Positions 44,437 to 53,134 of a DNA stretch of 64,000 nucleotides are shown one piece after another. The position numbers and the translations under genes were made by a program. This DNA comes from an uncultured Caldilineaceae bacterium (GTDB taxonomy: Bacteria; Chloroflexota; Anaerolineae; Caldilineales; Caldilineaceae), in NCBI GenBank assembly GCA_951813625.1, contig CATOTS010000029.1, positions 1-64,000 on the forward strand, in the 5' to 3' direction. Numbering within the stretch: position 1 is the stretch's first letter; every line of letters begins with the position of its first letter. Below the pieces are notes generated by a model. It made no database searches, was not told the DNA's origin, and saw only the letters and a program-made list of their open reading frames with translations.

Positions 44437-45537
44437 TTAAGAGAAGTCCATCTTTCGATGGCGCATGACGACGCTCTGCGCCAACCCCACGGCCACCATC
44501 ATCGATACGAGACTGCTGCCTCCGTAGCTGAGGAAGGGCAGCGTCATGCCCGTAACCGGCATGATGGCCAGGTTCATGCCGACATTGACGAAGGTCTGGA
44601 AGAAGATCAGGGCGGCCACGCCGAGCGTGATGAGCCGGCCGAACTGGTCCTGTGCGAGGTCGGCGATGCGGATGAGGCGCCAGATGACGAAGAAGAGCAG
44701 GCCCATGATGAGCACGGCGCCCAGATAGCCCAGCTCCTCGGCGATTACGCTGAAGATAAAATCGGTGTGGCGGACGCGCAGGAAGTGGAGCTGATTCTGG
44801 GAGCCTTCGCCCCAGCCCATACCGATCCAGCCGCCGTTGCCGATGCTGATGAGGGCCTGCTGCACGTTGAAGGCGGCATCCGGGTTTGAGGCGGGGTCGA
44901 GAAAGATGGCGATGCGTTCCACCATGTAGTCCTGCACGTAGTTCTGCAGCGTTCCCTGGATGGCAAGCCACACGGGCACGGCGGTTACAGCAAAGGCGAC
45001 CAGCAGGACGTGCAGGAGGCGGACGCCGTTGATCAGGATCAGGGTCCCACTGATAAAGGCCAGAGTAACGGTCATTCCGAGGTCGGGCTGAACGTAGACG
45101 AGCCCCAGAGGAACGAGTACGAGCACGGCCGCGCCGAGCAGGTATGGGAGCGACCGGATGCGTTCCTGGAAGCGGCTCAGGTACCAGGCGAAGAAGACGA
45201 TGAGCAGGAATTTGCCGAATTCGGTTGGCTGAACGTCGGTGGGGCCGAGGTCGAGCCAGCGGCGCGCGCCGCCCTTGACCTCGCCGAACAGGTAGACGGC
45301 GGCGAGCGAGGCGAGCAGGACAAAGTAGCTTGGCTGGGCGAGCAGCTCCAGATGGCGGTAGTCGAACAGCGCGGCGGTAACCAGTGCGATGGCGCCCAAG
45401 AGGGTAAAGAGGAGCTGACGCTGCCAGTAGTCTGCCAGATCGATGGTGGTGATCGTGGCGCTGTAGGTCATGGCGATGCCGATGCCGCAGAGTATGATTA
45501 CGGCAATGAAGAGCGGTTTGTCGAAGTGGCGTAACAT
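44437..45537 (-). CDS. rodA: RodA, SEDS peptidoglycan polymerase
   Basis: A 366-residue membrane glycosyltransferase that polymerises lipid II with PBP2 during elongation. About ten helices and the SEDS lines LLAQPSYFVLLASLAAVYLF, GGARRWLDLGPTDVQPTEFG, YVQPDLGMTVTLAFISGTLI (with the catalytic Asp), DFIFSVIAEELGYLGAVLIM and LPFLSYGGSSLVSMMVAVGL are present. Its ATG overlaps the minD stop (TAATG), so the two are translationally coupled. mrdA, its partner, is three genes upstream, supporting RodA over FtsW. Confidence 0.93.
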   Translation of the reverse strand: MLRHFDKPLFIAVIILCGIGIAMTYSATITTIDLADYWQRQLLFTLLGAIALVTAALFDYRHLELLAQPSYFVLLASLAAVYLFGEVKGGARRWLDLGPTDVQPTEFGKFLLIVFFAWYLSRFQERIRSLPYLLGAAVLVLVPLGLVYVQPDLGMTVTLAFISGTLILINGVRLLHVLLVAFAVTAVPVWLAIQGTLQNYVQDYMVERIAIFLDPASNPDAAFNVQQALISIGNGGWIGMGWGEGSQNQLHFLRVRHTDFIFSVIAEELGYLGAVLIMGLLFFVIWRLIRIADLAQDQFGRLITLGVAALIFFQTFVNVGMNLAIMPVTGMTLPFLSYGGSSLVSMMVAVGLAQSVVMRHRKMDFS

Positions 45538-46325
45538 TAGAGGCCTATGAGCCGCCGCAGACGCTCGGCCCAGCTGATTTCCTTGAAGGGGACCAGGGGC
45601 ACGTTGTAGCCGAGCAGTCTTTGGGCGATGTTGTGGTAGGCGCGGCTGACGTTTTTTTTGCGTTCGAGGGCGACGGGCCAGCCTTTATTGGCGGAAACGA
45701 TGATTTCGTCATCCTCTGGTACGATGCCGAGAAGGTCGATGCTGAGGATGCTGAGGATGTCATTGCGGGTGAACATTTCTTTGCGGCGCACGAGACGGGG
45801 ATTGTAGCGGTTGATGACGAGCCGCGCCTGGATTTCGGTATCGCGCTCGAGGAGGAAGATGACTTTGTCGGCGTCGCGCAGGGCGCTGACCTCCGGCGTC
45901 GTCACGATGATGACTTCGGAGGCGGCTGCGATGGCGTTCTGGAACCCTAATTCGATGCCGGCGGGGGAGTCGATGAGTACAAAGTCGGCGATCGTGCTCA
46001 GTTCTTCGCACAGCGTCATCATCTGGTCGGGCGCGATGGCGGTCTTGTCGCGGGTCTGCGAACTGGGCAAGAGGTAGAGTTCCTCGACGCGCCTGTCTCG
46101 CACGAGGGCTTCGTGCACGGGGCAACGGCCCTCGATGGCGTCGACCAGGTTGTAGACGACGCGGCTTTCGAGGCCCATGACAATGTCGAGATTTCGCAGG
46201 CCGATGTCGGCATCCACAACCACGACGCGTTGGCCGGCCATGGCCAAAGCGATGCCCAGGTTTGCCGTGGTTGTGGTCTTGCCCACGCCGCCTTTGCCGG
46301 AGGTCAGGGTAAGGACTGCGCCCAT
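45537..46325 (-). CDS. minD: MinD, septum-site ATPase
   Basis: A 262-residue deviant-Walker ATPase that recruits MinC to the membrane. It shows LTLTSGKGGVGKTTTTANLG (P-loop with signature Lys), RVVVVDADIGLRNLDIVMGL, FVLIDSPAGIELGFQNAIAA and the NRYNPRLVRRKEMF region. The C-terminal amphipathic helix (ISWAERLRRLIGL) is short but suitable for membrane binding. No minE lies nearby. The start is ATG 46325. It is between minC and rodA. Confidence 0.95.
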   Translation of the reverse strand: MGAVLTLTSGKGGVGKTTTTANLGIALAMAGQRVVVVDADIGLRNLDIVMGLESRVVYNLVDAIEGRCPVHEALVRDRRVEELYLLPSSQTRDKTAIAPDQMMTLCEELSTIADFVLIDSPAGIELGFQNAIAAASEVIIVTTPEVSALRDADKVIFLLERDTEIQARLVINRYNPRLVRRKEMFTRNDILSILSIDLLGIVPEDDEIIVSANKGWPVALERKKNVSRAYHNIAQRLLGYNVPLVPFKEISWAERLRRLIGL

Positions 46326-46433
46326 AGTCGTGCGTCTTGATTCTTTCGAGGTTTGCGGTTTTGGTTTGCCGGCGCGGACGCATGGGCATTTGTTCTGGCG
46401 GCAAGCGCGTGCGCTGGGCGCGATTCGCGCACT

Positions 46434-47516
46434 TCACCAGGCACTTGCGCCTGCATCCCAGGGGTCCACGTATATCTGTTCGTTTACAACCCTGGCAACT
46501 TCGGGTCTGCCGCTGCTGTCGCGTTTCCAGAACCAGTAGCCGGGATTGTTGGACGCGCCCTTTGGGGTCATGGCGATGTACCCGGCGATGCGCAGCTGCA
46601 CTGGTTCGAAGTCGAGCGCGGCCACGATGGCTTGCTCGTCGCCCATAGCGCCGGCGTGCACGAAGCCGCGCAGGCGTCCCCACACGAGCACGTCGCCTCC
46701 GCCGATGACCTGCGCGCCCGGGTTGACATCGCCCAAGATCACGACGGTTCCCGCGTGCCTGCAGGCCTGGCCCGAGCGCAAGGTGCCGCGATGGACGAAG
46801 GGCGGGGGCTCGTCGTCTTCATCCGAAGCTTCGCTCCAGGGTACCAGGTTTGCGGCATCATCATTGTGTGCGGTTTCCTCCACAGCTGAAGGCTCGCTGC
46901 CGCGCCTGTTGTCATCTTGGGCGGGACCGTCCTGCTTCTGTGTCCCCGCATTCTCCACCTCCGGGTCGGTTTCCCTGGACTGCTGATACCTGGCGGCGAT
47001 TTGCGACCAGCGGCCCAAGGTCTGAGGCGGGTCGGCGGAAACGGGCGCGGGCTGCCGGTCGGCGGCGGGCGGCGGGCCCGGCGCCGGGCCGGTGTCAATG
47101 GGACCGGAACTAGCGGGGCCTGAACTGGAGCGAGAGAACCCGGAGGGGCGATGCGAAAAGCGCTGCGGCGCTTCCCCGCTCTTCAGGCCCATTTCATTGC
47201 GGAGAGGGGGAGGCGATGGCCCTTCCCAAACCGCTTCGAGGCCCAAGTCCCTGGCGAGCAGGTAGGAGGAGGGGTTGCTGGTGTGGAGCGCGACGACGCT
47301 GATATTCTGACCGCGCAGGGCATTGTGAATCAATTGAAGATCGGCGGCGGTTATTTGGCGGTCGCCGACGGAGAGCGCGAGCCGTTCGTCTCGGAAGAAG
47401 TCCTGCGCCTTCGAGATGTGCCCGGCAACGTAGTTTACGATGTCTCTCCAGGCTCCCTTTTCGCCGGTTACGTCGACGACGGTCAAGCCGCCGCGGCCAA
47501 TGATACGGACACTCAT
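46434..47516 (-). CDS. minC: MinC, septum-site inhibitor with long linker
   Basis: Inhibits FtsZ polymerisation away from midcell. From ATG 47516 the protein has 360 residues. The N-terminal domain (SVRIIGRGGLTVVDVTGEKG to SSYLLARDLGLEAVW, about 1-110) is followed by a Pro/Ser/Glu-rich linker of about 145 residues. The C-terminal beta-helix follows (VHRGTLRSGQACRHAGTVVI, GDVNPGAQVIGGGDVLVWGR, LRGFVHAGAMGDEQAIVAAL). Usual MinC proteins are 210-270 residues with a short linker. A tail of about 55 residues also extends the C-terminus. The ribosome site is weak (GGAA). It is followed by minD after 108 bp. Confidence 0.88.
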   Translation of the reverse strand: MSVRIIGRGGLTVVDVTGEKGAWRDIVNYVAGHISKAQDFFRDERLALSVGDRQITAADLQLIHNALRGQNISVVALHTSNPSSYLLARDLGLEAVWEGPSPPPLRNEMGLKSGEAPQRFSHRPSGFSRSSSGPASSGPIDTGPAPGPPPAADRQPAPVSADPPQTLGRWSQIAARYQQSRETDPEVENAGTQKQDGPAQDDNRRGSEPSAVEETAHNDDAANLVPWSEASDEDDEPPPFVHRGTLRSGQACRHAGTVVILGDVNPGAQVIGGGDVLVWGRLRGFVHAGAMGDEQAIVAALDFEPVQLRIAGYIAMTPKGASNNPGYWFWKRDSSGRPEVARVVNEQIYVDPWDAGASAW

Positions 47517-47657
47517 GGTTCCAAACAAAGCCTCGCTAAAACCAACGTATACTCCAAGCAGCCAGTTCCTTTGTCGCAATCGCTGCGGCGCAGGGGTTGG
47601 GCGTGCAAGCGGCGAAATCGGTTCCCCGGGCCACAGCAAATTGTCGCGACTTTTACT

Positions 47658-47688
47658 ATAAACCAAAAACCCGGAACCTGGAACCGGG
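47658..47688 (-). terminator. Terminator between mrdA and minC
   Basis: On the minus strand CCCGG-TTCCAGGTT-CCGGG (47688-47670) is followed by TTTTTGGTTTATAG. The stem is short (5 bp) but GC-only and the T tract is good. It suggests minC-minD-rodA form a unit separate from the mre genes. The remaining bases of 47517-47814 hold no gene. Confidence 0.55.
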
Positions 47689-47814
47689 CGGATAGGCGGC
47701 GCATGGCCTGACTTAACGGCATTTTCGAAGGCCGGCGGGGACTGTGTCCGCGGGACTGTCGCTAGAATGAGCGGGTGCTGCGGACCGGCGGCGCCCTATC
47801 GGGCGATGACAGGG

Positions 47815-49974
47815 CTAGGGTGCCGTATCGCCGGTCCCATGGAAGTAGGCGTTGAGCGTCTCCTGGGCGACAGGAATGGCGGTGGTGGACCCTTCACCTC
47901 CGGAGTAGACGAAGACGGTGACGGCGATTTCCGGGTTGTCATAGGGCGCGTAGGCGGTGTACCAGGCATGGAACGGCAGATTTCCTTCGTGGTCCCGGTC
48001 TTTGCAGTCCTGGATTTCAGCATCCCAGGCGCAGAACTCGGCTGTCCCGGTCTTGCCGGCCACGGTGACGCCTTCGACGCGGCTGTTGCCGGAGGTACCT
48101 GCCGGTCCGTTGACGGCGTGCCACATTCCCCTTTGGACGACGGCGAGCAGACCCGGTTCGACGGGAATCCGCTCCTGCAAGACCGGTTCGTATTGCCATT
48201 GGAGGTTGCCCTGGGTATCGAACATTTCGCGCACAAATTGGGGCTTGACGACATAGCCGCCATTGGCAACGGCAGCGGTACTGACGAGCACTTGCAGGGG
48301 CGTGCCGAGGACATCGCCCTGCCCGATGGCCATATTGTAGCTGTCGCCGGTGGTCCACCTTTCGGCTTTGGTCAATCTCTTCCACTGTTCGTCGGGAACG
48401 AATGCTCTGACCTCGCCAGGCAGGTCGATCCCGGTCAACTCGCCGAAGCCGTAGAGACGCATCCACTTTGCGAGGCGTTCGCTGCCCAATCCGGTCATAA
48501 AGTTGGGGTAACCGCCGCCAAGGTAGTAGAAGAAGATGTCATTGGAGAGGCCGATCCCCTCGACGATGGTCATGGAGCCGTGCAGGATGTTCAATTTGTG
48601 GTTCCAGCTGACGAATGCCTGTGCCTGTTCGGGGTCGTCGGGAAAGAAGAAGTTGGGCAGATAGATGGGCCCGCGGTCGACGAGGACTGTGTATGGGTCG
48701 ACAACGCGCTCGGCCAGGGCGCCGGTGGCGGTGACGAGTTTGAAGGTGGAGCCGGGCGGGTAGAGGCCGCCGATGGCGTAGTTGTAGAGGGGGCGTCGCG
48801 TGTCGTCCTCCACTTCGAGCGCTTGATACTCTTCGCCCAATCCTTCGGAGAAGATGTTGTTGTCGTAGCTGGGCAGGCTGACCAGGCCCAGCATGGCGCC
48901 GTCGCGCGGGTCCATTGCCAGGGCGACACCGTGCGGTGCGCCTGTTTTTTCCAGCTGGCGGGCGAGGGCGTCGTGCATCACCTGTTGCAGGTGAATGTCG
49001 AGGCTGAGGTGGAGGTTCAGCCCTGGCTCTGACTCCCTTTCCGTACTAACCGAGCGGCTTTCCCGGCCCAGGATGTCGACTTCGATGATTCTGCGTCCCG
49101 GCTGTCCCCTCAAGGCGTCCTGGTAGGTGTATTCCAGTCCGTTCAGGCCTACGGACTCGTTTGGGTTGTCGTAACCTCCGGCCTTATAGTCTTCGGCTGC
49201 CAGTTTGGGAATTGGTCCGAGAAAGCCGAGCACGTGGCCTGCCAGTTCGCGGAAGGGGTACTCTCTAACCGGCTTTTGCAGCACATGGACGCCGGGCAGC
49301 TGGTAGGTTTGTTCGGCGACGCGGAAGGCCTGCTCGCGGTCGACCAGGTCGAGGATAGAGACGGGTTTGTAGGAGCTGCCCTGCGATCCGAGGGCTACGG
49401 CCCTTTCGAGCAGCGCCAGCAGCCCGGCGGCGGGGAGCGGATCGGAAAGGTCGGGGATCAGGGTAGGGACTTCGACCAGGATTTCGCGACCTTCGTCGTT
49501 GATCTGCAAAGTTTCCAGATTGACGAGGCGGAATTCGAGTGTAATACCCGCGGTACCTACGGTATCCTTGAAGTCTTCCCGCCCGAGGTGCAGGAACATC
49601 ACTTCGGCGATGCGAATGGCTATTTCAGGGTCTGTGTCGGCTCCCAGGGCGGCGAGCAGTCGTTCGAGAGCGATGCGCTGTTCGTTGACGGGCGTGGTGA
49701 TGTCGTTTGGGGGCAGGTCTGCCGGGATGACGGTGATGACAAAGCTGGGTCGATTGCGGGCGAGGATCTCGCCGTTGCGGTCGTAGATGACGCCGCGCGG
49801 GGCATACAGGTCGATTGTGCGCAAGCGGTTGACGGCGGCCTGTTCCTGATAGTTGGCGCCGCGTACTATCTGGAGGCCGTAGAGTCGTACGCAGAATACG
49901 ATAAAGGTTGCCAGCAGGGTCAGACGTACGATTATGGAGGTTGAAGTTGCCGTGCGTGTTGCGCGTTCGTTCAT
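47815..49974 (-). CDS. mrdA: PBP2, elongation transpeptidase
   Basis: A 719-residue class B penicillin-binding protein that cross-links peptidoglycan with RodA. A membrane anchor (IIVRLTLLATFIVFCVRLYG) is followed by the dimerisation region (LYAPRGVIYDRNGEILARNR). The transpeptidase motifs are S409-T-F-K in GLYPPGSTFKLVTATG, S477-N-D in IGLSNDIFF, and K641-T-G in VAGKTGTAEFCAWD. All catalytic residues are present. A stretch of about 50 residues (near 150-200) before the pedestal looks longer than usual. It is last of mreB-C-D-mrdA, 89 bp after mreD. Confidence 0.95.
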   Translation of the reverse strand: MNERATRTATSTSIIVRLTLLATFIVFCVRLYGLQIVRGANYQEQAAVNRLRTIDLYAPRGVIYDRNGEILARNRPSFVITVIPADLPPNDITTPVNEQRIALERLLAALGADTDPEIAIRIAEVMFLHLGREDFKDTVGTAGITLEFRLVNLETLQINDEGREILVEVPTLIPDLSDPLPAAGLLALLERAVALGSQGSSYKPVSILDLVDREQAFRVAEQTYQLPGVHVLQKPVREYPFRELAGHVLGFLGPIPKLAAEDYKAGGYDNPNESVGLNGLEYTYQDALRGQPGRRIIEVDILGRESRSVSTERESEPGLNLHLSLDIHLQQVMHDALARQLEKTGAPHGVALAMDPRDGAMLGLVSLPSYDNNIFSEGLGEEYQALEVEDDTRRPLYNYAIGGLYPPGSTFKLVTATGALAERVVDPYTVLVDRGPIYLPNFFFPDDPEQAQAFVSWNHKLNILHGSMTIVEGIGLSNDIFFYYLGGGYPNFMTGLGSERLAKWMRLYGFGELTGIDLPGEVRAFVPDEQWKRLTKAERWTTGDSYNMAIGQGDVLGTPLQVLVSTAAVANGGYVVKPQFVREMFDTQGNLQWQYEPVLQERIPVEPGLLAVVQRGMWHAVNGPAGTSGNSRVEGVTVAGKTGTAEFCAWDAEIQDCKDRDHEGNLPFHAWYTAYAPYDNPEIAVTVFVYSGGEGSTTAIPVAQETLNAYFHGTGDTAP

Positions 49975-50063
49975 GGCAGGTTTTAGGGGGCTCTCAAGCC
50001 TTCAAGCGCTGAACGCGGCCTGGACACCCGGCGGTCAGTGTCCCCGTAGACGATGGCCGCAGC

Positions 50064-50648
50064 TCAGGCGTACTCCGTTTTCTCGGGCAAGCGATTCAGG
50101 AGCGGCGTTGCCAGGAGCATTACGGCAGCATTGTAGAGGCAAACCGGGACGACGATTTCGGTTACAAGCAGGTTGGGCTGGAAGCGAAACCCGACAATGT
50201 TGAGAATCGCCAAGTAGACGAGCGAGAAGACGAGCGTTCCCGAAAGCGCGGCGATGGAAGGGACGAACAGATGGCGGCGGAAGATTGCATTGTGGCCGAC
50301 GCCGGTCACAAGAGCGGTGGTCATGAGCGCCAGGCTGGAGGCGCCGATGGCGCCGCCGCTGAGGATGTCCATCCACAGGCCGCCGGTGAACCCCCAGACG
50401 ACGGCGTCGTTTCTGCCTGCGAGGAGCGACCTGGCGATGACGAGGAGCAGAATCAGGTCGGGGTAGACGCCGTTCACGGCGAGTTTGGGCACGACGACCA
50501 CCTGAAAGATCGCGGCCGCGCCCAGGGCCGGCACGAAAACCCAAGAGGCGCCCCTATCGCGAGTCGACAGTGGTGAATGGCGGTCAGAAAGAGATTGTCT
50601 CTCTGCGGCAGATTCTCGGGGGTCTCTCCTGGCTATTTCACTCCTCAC
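50064..50648 (-). CDS. mreD: MreD, rod-shape membrane protein
   Basis: Small hydrophobic protein of the elongasome. GTG 50648, which overlaps the mreC end and has GGGGAG upstream, gives 194 residues: a polar N-terminal stretch of about 30 residues, then five to six helices. Characteristic is NGVYPDLILLLVIARSLLAG, WGFTGGLWMDILSGGAIGAS and LYNAAVMLLATPLLNRLPEK. The in-frame start further upstream (50819) lies inside mreC and encodes shadow sequence. Confidence 0.85.
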   Translation of the reverse strand: MRSEIARRDPRESAAERQSLSDRHSPLSTRDRGASWVFVPALGAAAIFQVVVVPKLAVNGVYPDLILLLVIARSLLAGRNDAVVWGFTGGLWMDILSGGAIGASSLALMTTALVTGVGHNAIFRRHLFVPSIAALSGTLVFSLVYLAILNIVGFRFQPNLLVTEIVVPVCLYNAAVMLLATPLLNRLPEKTEYA

Positions 50649-51546
50649 TCGACTCCCCTGAAGGTTCAATTGGCTGCGCGGGCAGCGTATCGAGAAGAGG
50701 CACGGATTCGAATGGGTCGAAGTTGGTGACGACCATGACGAACTCCAAGCGGCCAAAGTTGACCGTTGGCCGTACAATCGCCTCCTGGAAGACGTCGACG
50801 TCCTTCTGGCGCACGTCAACTACCTGTCCTACCGGAATTCCTTTGGGGAAGTTTCCTCCCATTCCTGAAGTGAGGACGACTTCACCGACACCCACCTCCG
50901 TTCCCTGTGGAATGAAACCCATGACAGGATCAGAGCCTGACGCGCCGTTTACGATGCCGGTCAGTCTGCTGGCCTGCAGGATTGTATTGACGGTGCTCGA
51001 CGGGTCGGTGATGAGCAGGACTTTCGAGGTTGTCGCGTTTACGGTATAGATGCGGCCGACCAGTCCCTGTTCATTGACGACCGGCATACCGACGTGGATG
51101 CCATGGCGTGAGCCGAGATCGATCATGGCAACATTGAGGAAGTTGGTGGCGTTCTGGCCGATCACACGGGCGATGATCTGACCGCCGCGCAACTCGAAGC
51201 TGGGCCTGGTTTCGGCGAAGGCCAGTAGTTCGCGCAGGCGCTGGTTTTCCCGCTCCACTTCCTTCAGGCGCAGGTTTTCGACGATGAGGCCCTGGGTGAT
51301 CAGTTCCAGTTCGGTGACTCGCTGCTGAAGGTTGCGATAGTTGCGAAGATTTGTCAGCGAGTTGGAGAGCCGGTCGGTCAGGGAGGAGAGCCCCGATTGG
51401 CCTGGTGAGGTCACCAGCGTAACCAGGCCTTCGACAGTTCCGAGGCGGCCGGTCTGCTGCAGGACCAACAACAGGATTGCAGTCAGCGCGAGGATGGTAA
51501 GCTTTAGGGCAAGGTTGCCTCCACTCCAGCCGCGTTGTTCTCGCAT
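50638..51546 (-). CDS. mreC: MreC, rod-shape-determining protein
   Basis: 302 residues: short cytoplasmic N-terminus, one membrane helix (LALKLTILALTAILLLVLQQ), a coiled coil (LQQRVTELELITQGLIVENL through NQRLRELLAF) and a two-barrel periplasmic domain (VIGQNATNFLNVAMIDLGSR, GMPVVNEQGLVGRIYTVNAT, TSGMGGNFPKGIPVGQVVDV). The start is ATG 51546. It links MreB to PBP2 and overlaps mreD by about 11 bp. Confidence 0.95.
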   Translation of the reverse strand: MREQRGWSGGNLALKLTILALTAILLLVLQQTGRLGTVEGLVTLVTSPGQSGLSSLTDRLSNSLTNLRNYRNLQQRVTELELITQGLIVENLRLKEVERENQRLRELLAFAETRPSFELRGGQIIARVIGQNATNFLNVAMIDLGSRHGIHVGMPVVNEQGLVGRIYTVNATTSKVLLITDPSSTVNTILQASRLTGIVNGASGSDPVMGFIPQGTEVGVGEVVLTSGMGGNFPKGIPVGQVVDVRQKDVDVFQEAIVRPTVNFGRLEFVMVVTNFDPFESVPLLDTLPAQPIEPSGESSEE

Positions 51547-51617
51547 GGTTTTCAGTAATCAGTATTCAAGGTACGCTGCGACATTGCAACCAATAACCGA
51601 AAACGGGAGCCTCGGAC

Positions 51618-52688
51618 CTACCTGATCGTGGTTTTTCGTTGCATTGTCGTCAGAGTTTCGGCGTAGTGCTCCGGCTTTTCCAGGATCATGCCTGTCCCCA
51701 GCACGACGGAAGAGAGAGGGTTGTCGGCCACGTAGACATGCATACGGTTTTCGTCCTGGATGCGCTGGGCCATTCCCTGCAACAAGGCGCCTCCGCCGGC
51801 AAGAACAATCCCGTGCTCCATCAGATCGGCAACGAGCTCGGGGGGCGTTTCATCCAAGGTATCCTTGACGGCGTCGACGATCACGTCAACTGATCCGATC
51901 AGGGCTTCTCTGATTTCGACCGAACTGACCTCGATTGCCTCGGGCAGACCTGTAATCAGGTTGCGTCCGCGGATAATCATGGTCCGTTCCTGGTCGAGGG
52001 GGTAGGCGGAGCCGATTTCGATTTTGACGCGTTCGGCCATGCGTTCGCCGATCAGGAGGTTGTACTTCTGACGGCTGTAATTGATAATGTCCTCGTTCAT
52101 TTCATCGCCCGCCACGCGAATTGAGCGGGAGACGACGATGCCACCCATCGAGATGACGGCCACTTCGGTGGTGCCGCCGCCGATGTCGACGATCATCGAG
52201 CCGATTGATTCGGTAACCGGCAGGCCGGAGCCGATTGCGGCTGCCATCGGTTCTTCGACCAGTCCAGCTTCGCGTGCGCCAGCGCTGACAGTGGCATCGC
52301 GGACGGCACGTTTTTCGACTTCGGTGGCGCCTGACGGGATGCCGATCACAACGCGCGGACGGGCAGTGCCGAAAGCCCGTTTGCCGTGAACCTTGCCGAT
52401 GAAGGCGTGAATCATCTCCTCGGTCTCTTCAAAGTCGGAAATGACGCCGTCCTGCAGTGGGCGTTTGGCGACAATGTGGCTCGGCGTCCGGCCCACCATC
52501 TCCTTGGCCTCCTGGCCGATTGCCTTGACTTTGTTGCGCCGTTTCGACGAATTGTCAATTGCAACCACGGAGGGTTCGTCAATGATGACCCCCCGGCCCT
52601 TCACGTGAACCAGGGTATTGGCTGTGCCTAAGTCGATGCCAATATCGAGTGAAAAAAGTCCCAACAGCCAATCTAACGGGTTTGACAC
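51618..52688 (-). CDS. mreB: MreB, actin-like rod-shape protein
   Basis: 356 residues from GTG 52688 (SNPLDWLLGLFSLDIGIDLG). The actin-fold sites are intact: phosphate 1 IGIDLGTANTLVHVKGRGVI, connect 1 and phosphate 2 IGSMIVDIGGGTTEVAVISM, and the adenosine loop MEHGIVLAGGGALLQGMAQR. GGAG lies 11 bp before the start, somewhat far. The N-terminus anchors filaments at the membrane. It is the first gene of the mre group. Confidence 0.96.
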   Translation of the reverse strand: MSNPLDWLLGLFSLDIGIDLGTANTLVHVKGRGVIIDEPSVVAIDNSSKRRNKVKAIGQEAKEMVGRTPSHIVAKRPLQDGVISDFEETEEMIHAFIGKVHGKRAFGTARPRVVIGIPSGATEVEKRAVRDATVSAGAREAGLVEEPMAAAIGSGLPVTESIGSMIVDIGGGTTEVAVISMGGIVVSRSIRVAGDEMNEDIINYSRQKYNLLIGERMAERVKIEIGSAYPLDQERTMIIRGRNLITGLPEAIEVSSVEIREALIGSVDVIVDAVKDTLDETPPELVADLMEHGIVLAGGGALLQGMAQRIQDENRMHVYVADNPLSSVVLGTGMILEKPEHYAETLTTMQRKTTIR

Positions 52689-52777
52689 TCTTGGGAGATC
52701 TCCGTTCCAGTTTTCAATGATTGAGCAGCATTCGACCGGACCTCGATACACCGCGCGAGAGGCCGTTCGCCGCAATT

Positions 52778-52806
52778 AGTATACCATAGCGGCATACGAC
52801 ACAAAA
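52778..52806 (-). promoter_or_regulatory. Candidate promoter of the mre operon
   Basis: On the minus strand TATACT (52783-52778) has TTTTGT (52806-52801) 17 bp upstream, ending 90 bp before the mreB start. The -10 is strong, the -35 weak. Further right, TATGCT-TATG-AGCATA (52871-52886) is a small palindrome that could be an operator. The rest of 52689-53134 holds no gene. Confidence 0.4.
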
Positions 52807-53134
52807 CAACAGCGCCGGACTTTCCGCTCGATTCTAATCGCACATCTTGCAAAGGGGGTGGCCCGTCCGCTATGCTTATGAGCATACTTTTGCGCGATTG
52901 CGATGCCGTTTTGCGTCGAGTCGCGTTCCGTGGACGGCGGTTCAGAATCAAGGCGAACGCCTCGTGCGGTTCGGGGGCAATTTTCGCTCGCTGGCGCGAG
53001 CGTGAAGGCTACGCGCTAACGGATGTATTGTGACCGTAAGGGGAACAGAGGAACCGGATCGAAGGCCTGCGGAGGGCCGCGTGCGGGGACAAGGAAGGCG
53101 GGGTGAGCGGGGCAGTTTGCGCCCTGACGAAGAG

